A stretch of DNA of 64,000 bases, from NCBI RefSeq assembly GCF_000377705.1, contig NZ_KB898633.1, positions 32,807 through 96,806 on the forward strand, given 5' to 3'. The first letter of the stretch is position 1; every line of letters begins with the position of its first letter. A program made the position numbers and the translations under genes. This document shows positions 7,987 to 15,705 of this stretch, one piece after another. Below the pieces are notes generated by a model, which was not told where the DNA came from, did no database searches, and saw only the letters and a program-made list of their open reading frames with translations. The DNA comes from Salsuginibacillus kocurii DSM 18087. GTDB taxonomy: Bacteria; Bacillota; Bacilli; Bacillales; Marinococcaceae.

Positions 7987-8957
7987 ATCAAGCCGTCAAA
8001 TGGGTGTTCTATCTTATTGTGTTGCTCTTTTTAGCAGCCATTCCATTTTTGATGAGCGATTTCTTTACCACCATGACAACAAGAGTGATGTACTTTTCTC
8101 TAATGGCGATAAGCTTTGCTTTTCTAGCTGGGCAGGTTGGATTAATTTCGCTGGCTGTGCCCGCATTTTTAGGAGTGGCAGGCTATACCATAGCCATTCT
8201 GGAAACGCGTGAGATCTTGTTTTTCCCATACTCGGCTATCGCGGCTCTTGGCATGGTGCTAGTGGCAGCAGCCATTTTCGGAATTTTCGTAAACAGATCA
8301 CAAGGCATCTATTTTTTGATGCTTACCCTTATACTCGGCCAAATTGTCTGGGCGGTCGCCTTGCAGTGGGCATCCGTGACAAACGGCTCGAATGGATTGA
8401 TTGGCATTACCAGGCCCGAGGTGATGCAATTTACGGTCGCAGGCCAAGAAGTCGGGTTCTACTACATTCTCTTGCTTACCGTTTTGTTAGTGACATTCGG
8501 GGTGCTTGCGCTTACGCGGTCTTCATTTGGAATGAAACTAAAAGGCATACGTGAAAGCGAATCGCGCATGATCATGCTCGGCTATCCGGTCATGCGGATG
8601 AAGTGGATCGCTTTTATGATTTCTGCCTTTATTGCCGGTCTCTCTGGCATCTTTCTCGTCTACTATATCGGCGTTATGCACCCGAGCGCTATTGACTTGG
8701 ATTCAGCGGCGATGGTGTTAATTGCGGTGATTTTCGGTGGCATTTACAGCATTGTCGGAGCCATAATCGGCATGGGCATTGTGCAGACATTTGAAATCTT
8801 TTTAAGCGCTTTCACCTCGCGTTATATGATCATTATCGCTTTAATGTTCTTGTTTGTCGTGATGTACGCCCCTAAAGGCATTATGGGCTCGATTTACAAA
8901 ATCAAGTTCATGGATGCGCTTTATCAGAAATGGTATACGGGGAGGAAGAAACGATGA
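7983..8957 (+). CDS. Liv-type ABC transporter permease (LivM family)
   Basis: This 324-residue membrane protein is of the LivM family, the heterodimer partner of the preceding LivH-like permease. It has around nine hydrophobic segments, the conserved LAGQVGLISLAVPAFLGVAGYT region near residue 50, GIRESESRMIMLGYPV near 195 and a VVMYAPKGIMGSI C-terminus. The start overlaps the upstream stop, and the stop overlaps the next start (ATGA), as in many Liv operons. Length is normal for the family. Confidence 0.92.
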   Translation: MNQAVKWVFYLIVLLFLAAIPFLMSDFFTTMTTRVMYFSLMAISFAFLAGQVGLISLAVPAFLGVAGYTIAILETREILFFPYSAIAALGMVLVAAAIFGIFVNRSQGIYFLMLTLILGQIVWAVALQWASVTNGSNGLIGITRPEVMQFTVAGQEVGFYYILLLTVLLVTFGVLALTRSSFGMKLKGIRESESRMIMLGYPVMRMKWIAFMISAFIAGLSGIFLVYYIGVMHPSAIDLDSAAMVLIAVIFGGIYSIVGAIIGMGIVQTFEIFLSAFTSRYMIIIALMFLFVVMYAPKGIMGSIYKIKFMDALYQKWYTGRKKR

Positions 8958-9763
8958 GTAATTCTATAAAAACAGAAGCAAATACGTCAGGCGCCACAAC
9001 GAACGAGACCCCGGCCCTGGTCGTTAAAAATGTATCCAAGTCCTTCGGCGGCGTAAAGGCCATTGATGACGTTTCTTTAACAGTGGATACCGGTCGAAGC
9101 CGGGTGTTAATTGGCCCAAACGGCGCGGGGAAATCGACGTTGTTTAACTTGATCACCGGAGAGATTTCTCTCGATGAAGGCGAAGTCCATATTTTTGGGG
9201 AAGACGTAACCAATGCACCGGTACAAAAACGCAGTCAGCTTGGCCTGGCGCGGATGTATCAAATCTCTAATTTGTTTCACGAATTAACGGTGGAAGAAAA
9301 TTTGTATTTGGCCCTGCAAGGCAGCGAATGGGAAGTGAAGCACCTCTTTTCCTTCTTCGTACCGTGGTTTAAAAACAAGAAGCGGCTAAACCGCATCCGG
9401 ACAGTCGCAGAAAGTGTGGCGCTGGAAAAGAAGCTGGATACGCTTGTCAGCAATTTATCGCACGGTGAACAGCGCCAGCTCGAACTGGGCATGGCCTTGG
9501 CACCTGATCCGAAAATCATCTTGTTTGATGAGCCGATGGCAGGGCTGTCACCGACAGAGCGCGTCTTCATGAAAAAATTGATTGCTCGCCTGGCCTCGGA
9601 AAAAATCATTCTGGCGATCGAACACGATATGGATTTTGCCTTGAGCCTCACCAATGACGTTACTGTCTTGCATCAAGGCGCTTCAATTGCCGAAGGAACC
9701 CCCGCAGAAATCAAACAGAATGAAGACGTGCGCACGATTTATAAATTGCAAAACGCAGAATGA
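8954..9763 (+). CDS. Liv-type ABC transporter ATP-binding protein (LivG family)
   Basis: This 269-residue cytosolic ATPase has Walker A GPNGAGKST at about residue 55, the signature LSHGEQRQLELGMAL with H in place of the usual G, and Walker B IILFDEPMAG with the Liv-specific GLSPTE after it. ATG 8954 has GGAGGAAG just upstream and overlaps the livM-like stop; a longer frame begins inside the permease gene and is rejected. It has an N-terminal Asn/Thr-rich extension of about 20 residues before the ABC domain. It pairs with the next gene to power the importer. Confidence 0.92.
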   Translation: MSNSIKTEANTSGATTNETPALVVKNVSKSFGGVKAIDDVSLTVDTGRSRVLIGPNGAGKSTLFNLITGEISLDEGEVHIFGEDVTNAPVQKRSQLGLARMYQISNLFHELTVEENLYLALQGSEWEVKHLFSFFVPWFKNKKRLNRIRTVAESVALEKKLDTLVSNLSHGEQRQLELGMALAPDPKIILFDEPMAGLSPTERVFMKKLIARLASEKIILAIEHDMDFALSLTNDVTVLHQGASIAEGTPAEIKQNEDVRTIYKLQNAE

Positions 9764-9782
9764 AAGAGAGAGGAGGTAGCCG

Positions 9783-10496
9783 ATGACACACCCACTGCTG
9801 TCGGTTGACAATTTGAATGCGTATTATGGCAAAGCTCACATTCTTCAAGACGTATCTTTTAACGTAAATGAATTGGAACGAGTCGCCATCCTCGGTAGAA
9901 ACGGTATGGGAAAGTCCACCTTGTTAAAATCCATTCTCGGACTGGAAAAAATCCGCCGGGAAGGTGACATTCAATTTGACGGGCAACGTACCACCGCTAA
10001 CGAAACGTTTCAAACCGCGAATTTAGGCATTGCCTACGTGCCACAAGGGTGGCAGCTGTTTCCTTCTTTATCTGTCGATGAGCACTTAGAAATGGCCTAC
10101 ACCCCCAGTTCCGGCGAGTTTGAATGGACGCCTGATTCGGTGTATGAACTGTTTCCAGAGATTGAAGCAAGACGGAAGGTGGGCGGCACCAAATTAAGCG
10201 GAGGCGAACAGCAAATGCTCGCGATCGGACGCGCGCTCGTCCGCAATCCACGCCTTATTTTAATGGATGAACCGTCCGAAGGAATCTCGACATTTGTCAT
10301 TGAGCGGGTGGTAGAAGTCTGCCAGCAAATGGCCGAGCGCAACATCTCTTTGTTGCTAGTCGAACAAAACCTGGACCTCGCCTTGCGCGCCGCTCAAAAA
10401 GTTTACATTCTTGTAAACGGACGCATGGTCTATGAAACCACCGCTGAAGATTTTAAAGCGGATAAAGAAAGCCAGAACCACTACCTTGGCGTGTGA
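9783..10496 (+). CDS. Liv-type ABC transporter ATP-binding protein (LivF family)
   Basis: This 237-residue ATPase has Walker A GRNGMGKST near residue 39, signature LSGGEQQMLAIGRAL, Walker B LILMDEPSEGIS and the D-loop/switch region LLLVEQNLDLAL. This set, including the DEPSEG form, is characteristic of LivF. A strong GAGAGGAGG site precedes it, 20 bases after the LivG-like stop. It is the last gene of the presumed sigma-54-driven operon; a terminator lies about 200 bases downstream. Confidence 0.92.
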   Translation: MTHPLLSVDNLNAYYGKAHILQDVSFNVNELERVAILGRNGMGKSTLLKSILGLEKIRREGDIQFDGQRTTANETFQTANLGIAYVPQGWQLFPSLSVDEHLEMAYTPSSGEFEWTPDSVYELFPEIEARRKVGGTKLSGGEQQMLAIGRALVRNPRLILMDEPSEGISTFVIERVVEVCQQMAERNISLLLVEQNLDLALRAAQKVYILVNGRMVYETTAEDFKADKESQNHYLGV

Positions 10497-10590
10497 AAGA
10501 AGGGCCGGCCGCTGACAGCTAACGCGGCGTTCTCCGTGGTGAAAAACCGCAGCTCAGCCGGGTGGCACACGTGCCGCAGCTTGATTGAGT

Positions 10591-10629
10591 TTTCATAACG
10601 GACATCAGATCCGTAATTTAAGAAAAAAG
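10591..10629 (+). repeat. Small intergenic hairpin repeat, copy 1
   Basis: The core TAACGGACATCAGATCCGTA contains the inverted repeat ACGGA/TCCGT and is followed by an AT-rich tail. A clearly related sequence lies at 21240-21278 (core TTACGGACATCTAGTCC). Both are in noncoding DNA on the plus side of a gene end. I believe similar ACGGACAT-type repeats are scattered in Bacillaceae genomes, but that is recollection. Confidence 0.55.
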
Positions 10630-10696
10630 CCACGGCTGGATGCCGTTTTGGAGCGAATAGCTGAACCAGGGTCTATTAATTAAAGAATGTTAGGAG

Positions 10697-10732
10697 AAAT
10701 CAGTCGCGAAAGGATGTGCGGCTGATTTTTTC
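10697..10732 (+). terminator. Rho-independent terminator of the Liv operon
   Basis: AAATCAGTCGC and GCGGCTGATTT form an 11-bp stem with one G-T pair around a ten-base loop, followed by a run of T residues. Confidence 0.75.
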
Positions 10733-10885
10733 ATTAAAAAGAGCGAACCGCTGGCCGCGATGATGCCGTAGATACCACAAAGCTTATATTTTCACATTGC
10801 AAACCGGGACAGGAGCCTGTCTTTCATGAAAAATATGGCATGTATGATACAATTTCATTAAAGTCGGGTCGAAAGGGGGAAGAGC

Positions 10886-12049
10886 ATGCGCTGGATCCAT
10901 TATTCTTTCTTATCGCTAATTATTGCTATGTTTCTTGGTTTCGTGGGGGCAACCTTGTTCATTTATCACCAGTTTACGCAGACGCTTCTGTGGGGAAACC
11001 AGATCATTATTGGTGGGACAATCGGTTTAATCGTCATAAGCATAGCAGCTCTTTCTCTATGGAGGCGCCGCTGGTTCAAAGGAGGAAGTCTAGCTTTTGC
11101 TGGGCTGCTTGTGGGAGTGGTGGCTGCAGATTTTGGCTATCAAGCTCACCTGGAAAACTTGGAGATTGCGAGTTCGCAGGACATAGAGATTCAGGACTAC
11201 CGACCGTTCACGGATGGTAATAAGGTCGTTCGACTCGAAGAAGAGCCAGAGCTTCAACTGGAGGAAGCAGCCTGGAAAATGGACGGCGCGACCGCTTTGT
11301 ATCCTGTTTATGCTGCTTTCGTTGAGCACATTTACCCTGAAGCTACATATCCATCCCGCGAAGGGGAAGTGCAAGTCAACCAAACGGATGAAGCCTTCAA
11401 TCGTTTACTTCGTCAGGAGGCGGATCTTGTTTTTATGGCTGAACCTTCAGAAAAACAAAAAAGACAAGCTGAAGAAAAGGGTGCGCGCCTTGAGATGACT
11501 CCGATCGGCCGTGAAGGGTTTGTTTTCTTTGTCAATGAGTCAAACCCGGTCGAGGCTGTTAGATTGGAAGACATTCAAGCGATTTATAGCGGAAACATAG
11601 AAAATTGGAAAGAATTAGGCGGAAGAGATGCAGGCATTCAAGCCTTTCAACGCCCGGAAGGAAGCGGCAGTCAAAGCGCCCTGCAGCGGCTTATGGAAGG
11701 TCGGGAACTGGCTGAGCCGCCTGTGGAAGAAGTCGTGAGCGGTATGGGCGGTATAATTGAAGAAACGGCAGATTACCGGAACCACCGGCATGCGCTCGGC
11801 TTTACATTCCGTTACTTTTCAGACGAGATGGTAGCACATGAAGATGCGCGCCACTTAGCTATTGACGGTGTTGCTCCGACAAAAGAAGCAATCCAGGCGG
11901 GGGATTATCCTCTAACGGATCAATTTTATGCGATTACTACAGAAGAAAATAAGGATAAAGTCGCGCCATTTATTGATTGGGTTCAGTCGGAGCAAGGACA
12001 GCGGATTATAGAAAAAACGGGTTACGTTCCGCTTGAAGAAGAGAGCTGA
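10886..12049 (+). CDS. Membrane-anchored PstS-like substrate-binding protein
   Basis: This 387-residue protein has a three-helix membrane N-terminus instead of a lipoprotein signal (IHYSFLSLIIAMFLGFVG; IIIGGTIGLIVISIAALSLW; SLAFAGLLVGVVAADFG). An extracellular domain of about 280 residues follows, resembling phosphate-binding proteins of the PBP-like family (PF12849): DGATALYPVYAAFVE, GFVFFVNESNPVEAVRLEDIQAIYSG, RPEGSGSQSALQRLM and FIDWVQSEQGQRIIEKTGYVPL. The GSGS ligand loop is present. No pstCAB genes are nearby, so it may work alone as a sensor or anchored receptor. Start ATG 10886 follows AAAGGGGG. The next gene is 36 bases downstream and may be cotranscribed. Confidence 0.8.
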   Translation: MRWIHYSFLSLIIAMFLGFVGATLFIYHQFTQTLLWGNQIIIGGTIGLIVISIAALSLWRRRWFKGGSLAFAGLLVGVVAADFGYQAHLENLEIASSQDIEIQDYRPFTDGNKVVRLEEEPELQLEEAAWKMDGATALYPVYAAFVEHIYPEATYPSREGEVQVNQTDEAFNRLLRQEADLVFMAEPSEKQKRQAEEKGARLEMTPIGREGFVFFVNESNPVEAVRLEDIQAIYSGNIENWKELGGRDAGIQAFQRPEGSGSQSALQRLMEGRELAEPPVEEVVSGMGGIIEETADYRNHRHALGFTFRYFSDEMVAHEDARHLAIDGVAPTKEAIQAGDYPLTDQFYAITTEENKDKVAPFIDWVQSEQGQRIIEKTGYVPLEEES

Positions 12050-12085
12050 GCCATTAGGAGGAAAAAGAAGAAAGGACGTATTTAT

Positions 12086-13000
12086 ATGAAGGGACGGCCT
12101 TCTCCCTGGATGATTGCCATCTTGGTGTTATTTTTAACGTTTACGTGGGGGCTTTCCTATCCTGTTATGAAAATAGGAATAGAAGATTTAGACCCATTTA
12201 GTTTTTCGTTTTTTCGGTTTTTAGTAGGTTCGGTGTGCCTGTTTCTCATGGTGAGGTTGTGGCAGGGAAGCTGGGTACCTGAGCGTATTCCGTTCGGTCG
12301 TTTACTTGTGCTGGGAATCCTTCAGACGCTGAGCGTGTTTGGGCTGATGGCTCTGGGCATTCAATTTATTGACTCCAGCATCACCTCGATTCTGATCTAT
12401 ACGATGCCGGTCTGGACGGTTATCCTCGCTGTCCTGTTTTTAAATGAGCCTTTTACCAAACGGCTTGCCGGCGGTTTGACCTTCGTCTTGCTGGGTCTTG
12501 GCTTCATGATCGTGCCTGATATGGTTGCTTCGTTTGAAATGGCTGCATTGCTCGGTGTTACGCTCGTTACACTGGCTGCGGTCATTTGGGCGGTGGCAAA
12601 TATTTTTTACAGGATGAAGCTGAATATGTATAACAGCATGTTCGTTTCGGCGATGCAGATGGGCATTGGCACAGTTGGTTTAGGAGGAGCGGCCTTTTTA
12701 TTCGAAGCCCCTCTTAATACCACGTGGACGCTAGAAGCCGCGGGAACTGTTGTGTTTACCGGCTTTGTCGCCTCCAGTCTTTGTTTTGCCATCTGGTATT
12801 ATTTGCTTCAAGTCGTACGCACGTCTACCACCGTGGTTTCATCCTTGCTTGTGCCCGTTTTCGGCGTAAGCTTGGGAGCGTTAATCCTCGGAGAAGCAAT
12901 CACGATGTATTTGCTGGCTGGCATGGCCTGTGTGCTGCTTGGTATTGCGGTGGTGCAGCTGCCCCGGTCTGCGTGGAAAAGAATGTTGCGGCGTACTTAA
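12086..13000 (+). CDS. EamA/DMT family transporter
   Basis: This 304-residue integral membrane protein has about ten hydrophobic helices forming two EamA repeats. The first repeat contains the family hallmark FTWGLSYPVMKIGIEDLDPFSF followed by a FRFLVGSVCL helix. The second starts at about residue 150 and includes SSLLVPVFGVSLGALILGEAIT, the typical end of EamA repeat 2. It is likely an exporter of small metabolites, and the substrate cannot be inferred. A purine-rich site (AGGAGGAAAAAGAAGAAAGG) precedes the ATG. It follows the PstS-like gene closely. Confidence 0.9.
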   Translation: MKGRPSPWMIAILVLFLTFTWGLSYPVMKIGIEDLDPFSFSFFRFLVGSVCLFLMVRLWQGSWVPERIPFGRLLVLGILQTLSVFGLMALGIQFIDSSITSILIYTMPVWTVILAVLFLNEPFTKRLAGGLTFVLLGLGFMIVPDMVASFEMAALLGVTLVTLAAVIWAVANIFYRMKLNMYNSMFVSAMQMGIGTVGLGGAAFLFEAPLNTTWTLEAAGTVVFTGFVASSLCFAIWYYLLQVVRTSTTVVSSLLVPVFGVSLGALILGEAITMYLLAGMACVLLGIAVVQLPRSAWKRMLRRT

Positions 13001-13236
13001 ATCAATAGATCGGTTCCTGAAAATAAGGGGAATGTTATGTAAACGGGCACGAATGTTATGTATTTTGATAACTAGCTGTATCGTTGCCCCGAAAAATGAT
13101 CGTTTTCCGTCACACCTTCTCATATTTACAAATCCTGATCTCTTCGTCATACTATAAAAGATCACGTTTAAAATAGGCGTCAAAAAGCTGGGAGAAGATG
13201 GCTTAACTATATAGTTTTCGTAAAGGTTGGTCGCAG

Positions 13237-14412
13237 ATGAGCGAAGAGAATCAGAACATTACTAGGTTAACTATAAATGGAAAAGAACTCGTCCTTATTG
13301 GGACGGCGCATGTTTCAAAAAAGAGTGCGGACGAAGTGAAAGAAGTCATTAAAGCGGAAAATCCGGATTCGGTATGTGTGGAACTTGATGAACAGCGTTA
13401 TCAATCGATTGTAAACCACGATAAATGGAAAGATATGGACATCTTTAAGGTGATTAAAGAGCGGAAGGCGACGCTTCTGCTTATGAACCTGGCTATTTCT
13501 TCTTTTCAAAAGCGGACGGCCAAGCAGTTTGGCATTAATGCGGGTCAGGAAATGATGCAGGGGATTGAGTCTGCAGAAGAAATTGACGCGGAACTTGTGT
13601 TAGCGGACCGCAACATTCAAGTGACGTTTTCCCGTATTTGGCACCAGGTCGGTTTCTGGGGAAAGATGAAGCTGTTGATGGCGATTGTCGCGGGTATTTT
13701 CAACAAAGAGAAAATCACGGAAGAAGAATTGGAAAAAATGAAAGAACAGGATATGCTGAATTCGATGCTTGATGAGTTTACCCAGCATTTCCCGCGTTTA
13801 AAAAAGCCGCTCATTGATGAGCGCGATCAATACTTATCGCAAAAGATTAAAGATGCGCCTGGCGATAAAGTGGTAGCGGTGCTGGGCGCAGCGCACGTAC
13901 CGGGGATTAAAGAGGAAATTCACAAGGAACAGGACTTGGAACAATTAACAAAAGTGAAAAAATCGAAGGCGCCGAAGATTATCGCCTGGGCGATTCCGAT
14001 TTTTATCCTCGCTATTATTGCGTACACGTTCATGTCCAACCCGTCCGTGGGTATGCAGCAAATGATGAGTTGGCTGCTTTGGAATGGTTCGTTCTCGGCG
14101 CTCGGGACAGCGATCGCGTTAGGGCATCCGCTCGCGGTGCTTACGGCCTTTATTGCTGCTCCGCTTACGTCGCTCAATCCACTCGTTGCGGCGGGCTGGT
14201 TTGCCGGTCTGGTGCAGGCGTATTTCCGCAGGCCGAGCGTGGAGGATTTTGAGTCGCTTTCTGACGATGTAACGAGCGCGAAAGGTTTCTGGCAGAATAA
14301 AGTCACCCGCATCTTACTCATCGTTGTGCTCGCTAATCTCGGTAGCACACTCGGCACGATGATTGGCGGTGCGGATGTTGTGCGCCTCTTTATTGAAAAC
14401 TTGCAAGGATAA
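13237..14412 (+). CDS. TraB/PrgY family protein
   Basis: This 391-residue protein has an N-terminal TraB domain with the characteristic VLIGTAHVSKKSADEVKEVI near residue 15, VCVELDEQRY, and AVLGAAHVPGIKEEI near residue 215. Three or four C-terminal membrane helices follow (KIIAWAIPIFILAIIAYTF; LAVLTAFIAAPLTSL; ILLIVVLANLGSTLGTMIG). Family members include the enterococcal pheromone-shutdown protein PrgY, and a peptidase-like activity has been proposed. The two GTAHVS/GAAHVPG motifs carry the likely catalytic residues. It is monocistronic, with a terminator just after it. Confidence 0.9.
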   Translation: MSEENQNITRLTINGKELVLIGTAHVSKKSADEVKEVIKAENPDSVCVELDEQRYQSIVNHDKWKDMDIFKVIKERKATLLLMNLAISSFQKRTAKQFGINAGQEMMQGIESAEEIDAELVLADRNIQVTFSRIWHQVGFWGKMKLLMAIVAGIFNKEKITEEELEKMKEQDMLNSMLDEFTQHFPRLKKPLIDERDQYLSQKIKDAPGDKVVAVLGAAHVPGIKEEIHKEQDLEQLTKVKKSKAPKIIAWAIPIFILAIIAYTFMSNPSVGMQQMMSWLLWNGSFSALGTAIALGHPLAVLTAFIAAPLTSLNPLVAAGWFAGLVQAYFRRPSVEDFESLSDDVTSAKGFWQNKVTRILLIVVLANLGSTLGTMIGGADVVRLFIENLQG

Positions 14413-14422
14413 ATGACTATAA

Positions 14423-14454
14423 AAAGGAGCTGCCGGCTGGCAGTTCCTTTTTTT
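14423..14454 (+). terminator. Terminator of the TraB-family gene
   Basis: AAAGGAGCTGCC and GGCAGTTCCTTT form a 12-bp stem (one G-T pair) with a 4-base loop and a T tract. Confidence 0.85.
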
Positions 14455-14467
14455 CACCGTAAGAATG

Positions 14468-14530
14468 GGTATACGCGCAATAAGGCTCAGCCTACGCCGT
14501 AGGCTTGGTTTCGCCACGTGTTCTTTAACG
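14468..14530 (+). repeat. 63-bp intergenic repeat, copy 1
   Basis: This begins GGTATACGCGCAA and contains AAGGCTCAGCCTACG, then a CGTAGGC that pairs with GCCTACG to form a small hairpin, and ends TTCTTTAACG. A copy with about ten differences lies at 20175-20237. Both copies follow a terminator at a gene end. Confidence 0.75.
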
Positions 14531-14578
14531 AATATCACGCTTTTGCGGAAACGTCTGTGTCCCATGCGCCGCCCAACA

Positions 14579-14782
14579 TTATAGATTGGTATCCATTAAC
14601 CAGGCATCTATTTCTTTTTCGGCTTCCGCACGGGACAGATGATATCGCTCTTCCAGTTTGGCAATGAGCTTTTCACGGTCGCCTTCAATCTGCTGCAAAT
14701 CATCATCTGTTAATTTCCCCCACTTTTTTTGCGCTTCACCAGTGACGAGGTCCCATTTGCTTCTTAGGTCAGCAAAATCCAA
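14579..14782 (-). CDS. CsbD family small stress protein
   Basis: This 67-residue hydrophilic protein fits the CsbD family (PF05532): an N-terminal DLRSKWDLVTGEAQKKWGKLTDDDLQQIEG segment matches the family's G-x-x-K-x-x-WGKLTDDDL pattern, followed by LIAKLEERYHLSRAEAEKEIDAWL. Such proteins are often under general stress control in Bacillus, and the exact role is unknown. AAAGGAGG lies directly before the ATG. The MITE-like element at 14813-15078 ends 30 bases upstream, so its promoter must lie in, or be replaced by, the element. Confidence 0.88.
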   Translation of the reverse strand: MDFADLRSKWDLVTGEAQKKWGKLTDDDLQQIEGDREKLIAKLEERYHLSRAEAEKEIDAWLMDTNL

Positions 14783-14812
14783 ACATAAAACCTCCTTTTT
14801 TAATAACGATCT

Positions 14813-15078
14813 GAATCAATTTCATCATGACGTTTTATGAGTAATAAAACGAATGTTAGCTATTTATTTTTTATTTACTATATGGCATTCCAAAAGTGAC
14901 TGAAACGTATGACGACGGCTCCCAGAGGATAACACGCAGGCTGAAGATCCACTTTTTCGATGGGTTTTACCCATCGAAAAAGGTAGCTGAAGACAAGCCC
15001 TCGGGAAAGCGTCGTCTGAAGTGAAGGTCACTCATTATTCGGAGTTTAACACCTTATTTTGAATGATGAAATTGATTC
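14813..15078. mobile_element. MITE-like element, copy 1 (266 bp)
   Basis: Perfect 16-bp terminal inverted repeats, GAATCAATTTCATCAT at 14813-14828 and its complement at 15063-15078, are flanked on both sides by ATCT, an apparent 4-bp target duplication. There is no coding capacity. The interior can fold: GACGACG near 14912 pairs with CGTCGTC near 15010, and a central 14-bp hairpin (CTTTTTCGATGGGT and its complement) lies at about 14951-14982. A second copy of 264 bp lies at 49001-49264. Confidence 0.85.
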
Positions 15079-15126
15079 ATCTACAGAGACAATTACCGTT
15101 TGCAGCTAGAAAAAAACATGCATGTA

Positions 15127-15158
15127 AAAAGGAGCTGGCCATTATAGGTCAGCTCCTT
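15127..15158 (-). terminator. Terminator of the small minus-strand gene
   Basis: AAGGAGCTGGCC and GGTCAGCTCCTT form a 12-bp stem (one mismatch-type G-T pair) with a 6-base loop. On the minus strand it is followed by a T run. Confidence 0.7.
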
Positions 15159-15187
15159 GCTTTGTCACCATACTTTCTACTCGTTCG

Positions 15188-15340
15188 TTATTCGGAGGGA
15201 CGATTCGGTCCTTCGAGTTTTTTATCTCCGTAGCCGGGGCGTTTATCTTCATTTTTTTCTACACGTGCGTGGTTTTCTTTCTCTGTATTGTATTTGTTGT
15301 CTCCTTTATGAGGCATTCCGCTCACTCCTTTATGAGGCAT
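15188..15340 (-). CDS. Small hydrophilic protein with a duplicated ribosome binding site and start
   Basis: This is a 50-residue (start 15340) or 42-residue (start 15316) very hydrophilic protein ending GDKKLEGPNRPSE. The core MPHKGDNKYNTEKEN...KNEDKRPGYGDKKLEG looks like a conserved small Bacillaceae protein whose name I do not know. A 24-bp segment carrying Shine-Dalgarno AAAGGAGTG and the ATG is repeated in tandem (15301-15324 and 15325-15348) in frame, so each start has its own identical site. Starting at the upstream copy adds eight residues (MPHKGVSG). A longer frame to 15379 has no ribosome binding site. It has its own terminator downstream and is divergent from the coat-protein pair. 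Confidence 0.65.
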   Translation of the reverse strand: MPHKGVSGMPHKGDNKYNTEKENHARVEKNEDKRPGYGDKKLEGPNRPSE

Positions 15341-15461
15341 TCCGCTCACTCCTTTTCGAAAGTACCCGTAGTTTGCCACAGTGTGCTCAACTCATACATG
15401 GATAAAAGTGAAGCTGTGAACCATACTACGAACAAAAGGTACAGTGAAGGTGGTGAGATGA

Positions 15462-15665
15462 GTGAGTGAGCTCACAACTAGAGAATTATCGTTCATTGAG
15501 GATGAAATTCGGGCTGAAGCACTTTGTGCAAAAACCATGAACTGGTGCGCGTCCGGCTGTGATGATCCTGACCTCCGCGCTACATTGGAAGAACTGGCCG
15601 AAAAACATCAACATCTTGTAAAAGACCTTTCTCAATATTTTAACCAGGCTGGTGACTTGCATTAA
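15462..15665 (+). CDS. Small spore-coat-like protein
   Basis: This 67-residue helical protein begins with GTG and reads MSELTTRELSFIEDEIRAEA, continuing with an Asp/Leu-rich helix that ends EKHQHLVKDLSQYFNQAG. The pattern of two ferritin-like helices with an E-x-L-C-A-K and a KHQHLV segment resembles small spore coat proteins found with CotF-type proteins. The next gene, 40 bases downstream, encodes a CotF-like protein, which supports a joint role in the spore coat. Three cysteines/serines near CASGCDD may allow cross-linking. The family call is moderately sure. Confidence 0.65.
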   Translation: MSELTTRELSFIEDEIRAEALCAKTMNWCASGCDDPDLRATLEELAEKHQHLVKDLSQYFNQAGDLH

Positions 15666-15705
15666 AACGAAAAGCAGATGATATGAACCAAAAGGAGGGT
15701 GTCGT

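Larger units (their letters stand above)
10497..10885. other. Intergenic region after the importer operon
   Basis: This 389-base gap holds a GC-rich stretch without open frames, a small hairpin repeat (10591-10629), a terminator (10697-10731), and the presumed promoter and Shine-Dalgarno (AAAGGGGG) of the next gene. TATGATACAATTTC at about 10841 resembles a -10 region. No RNA gene was recognised. Confidence 0.4.
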
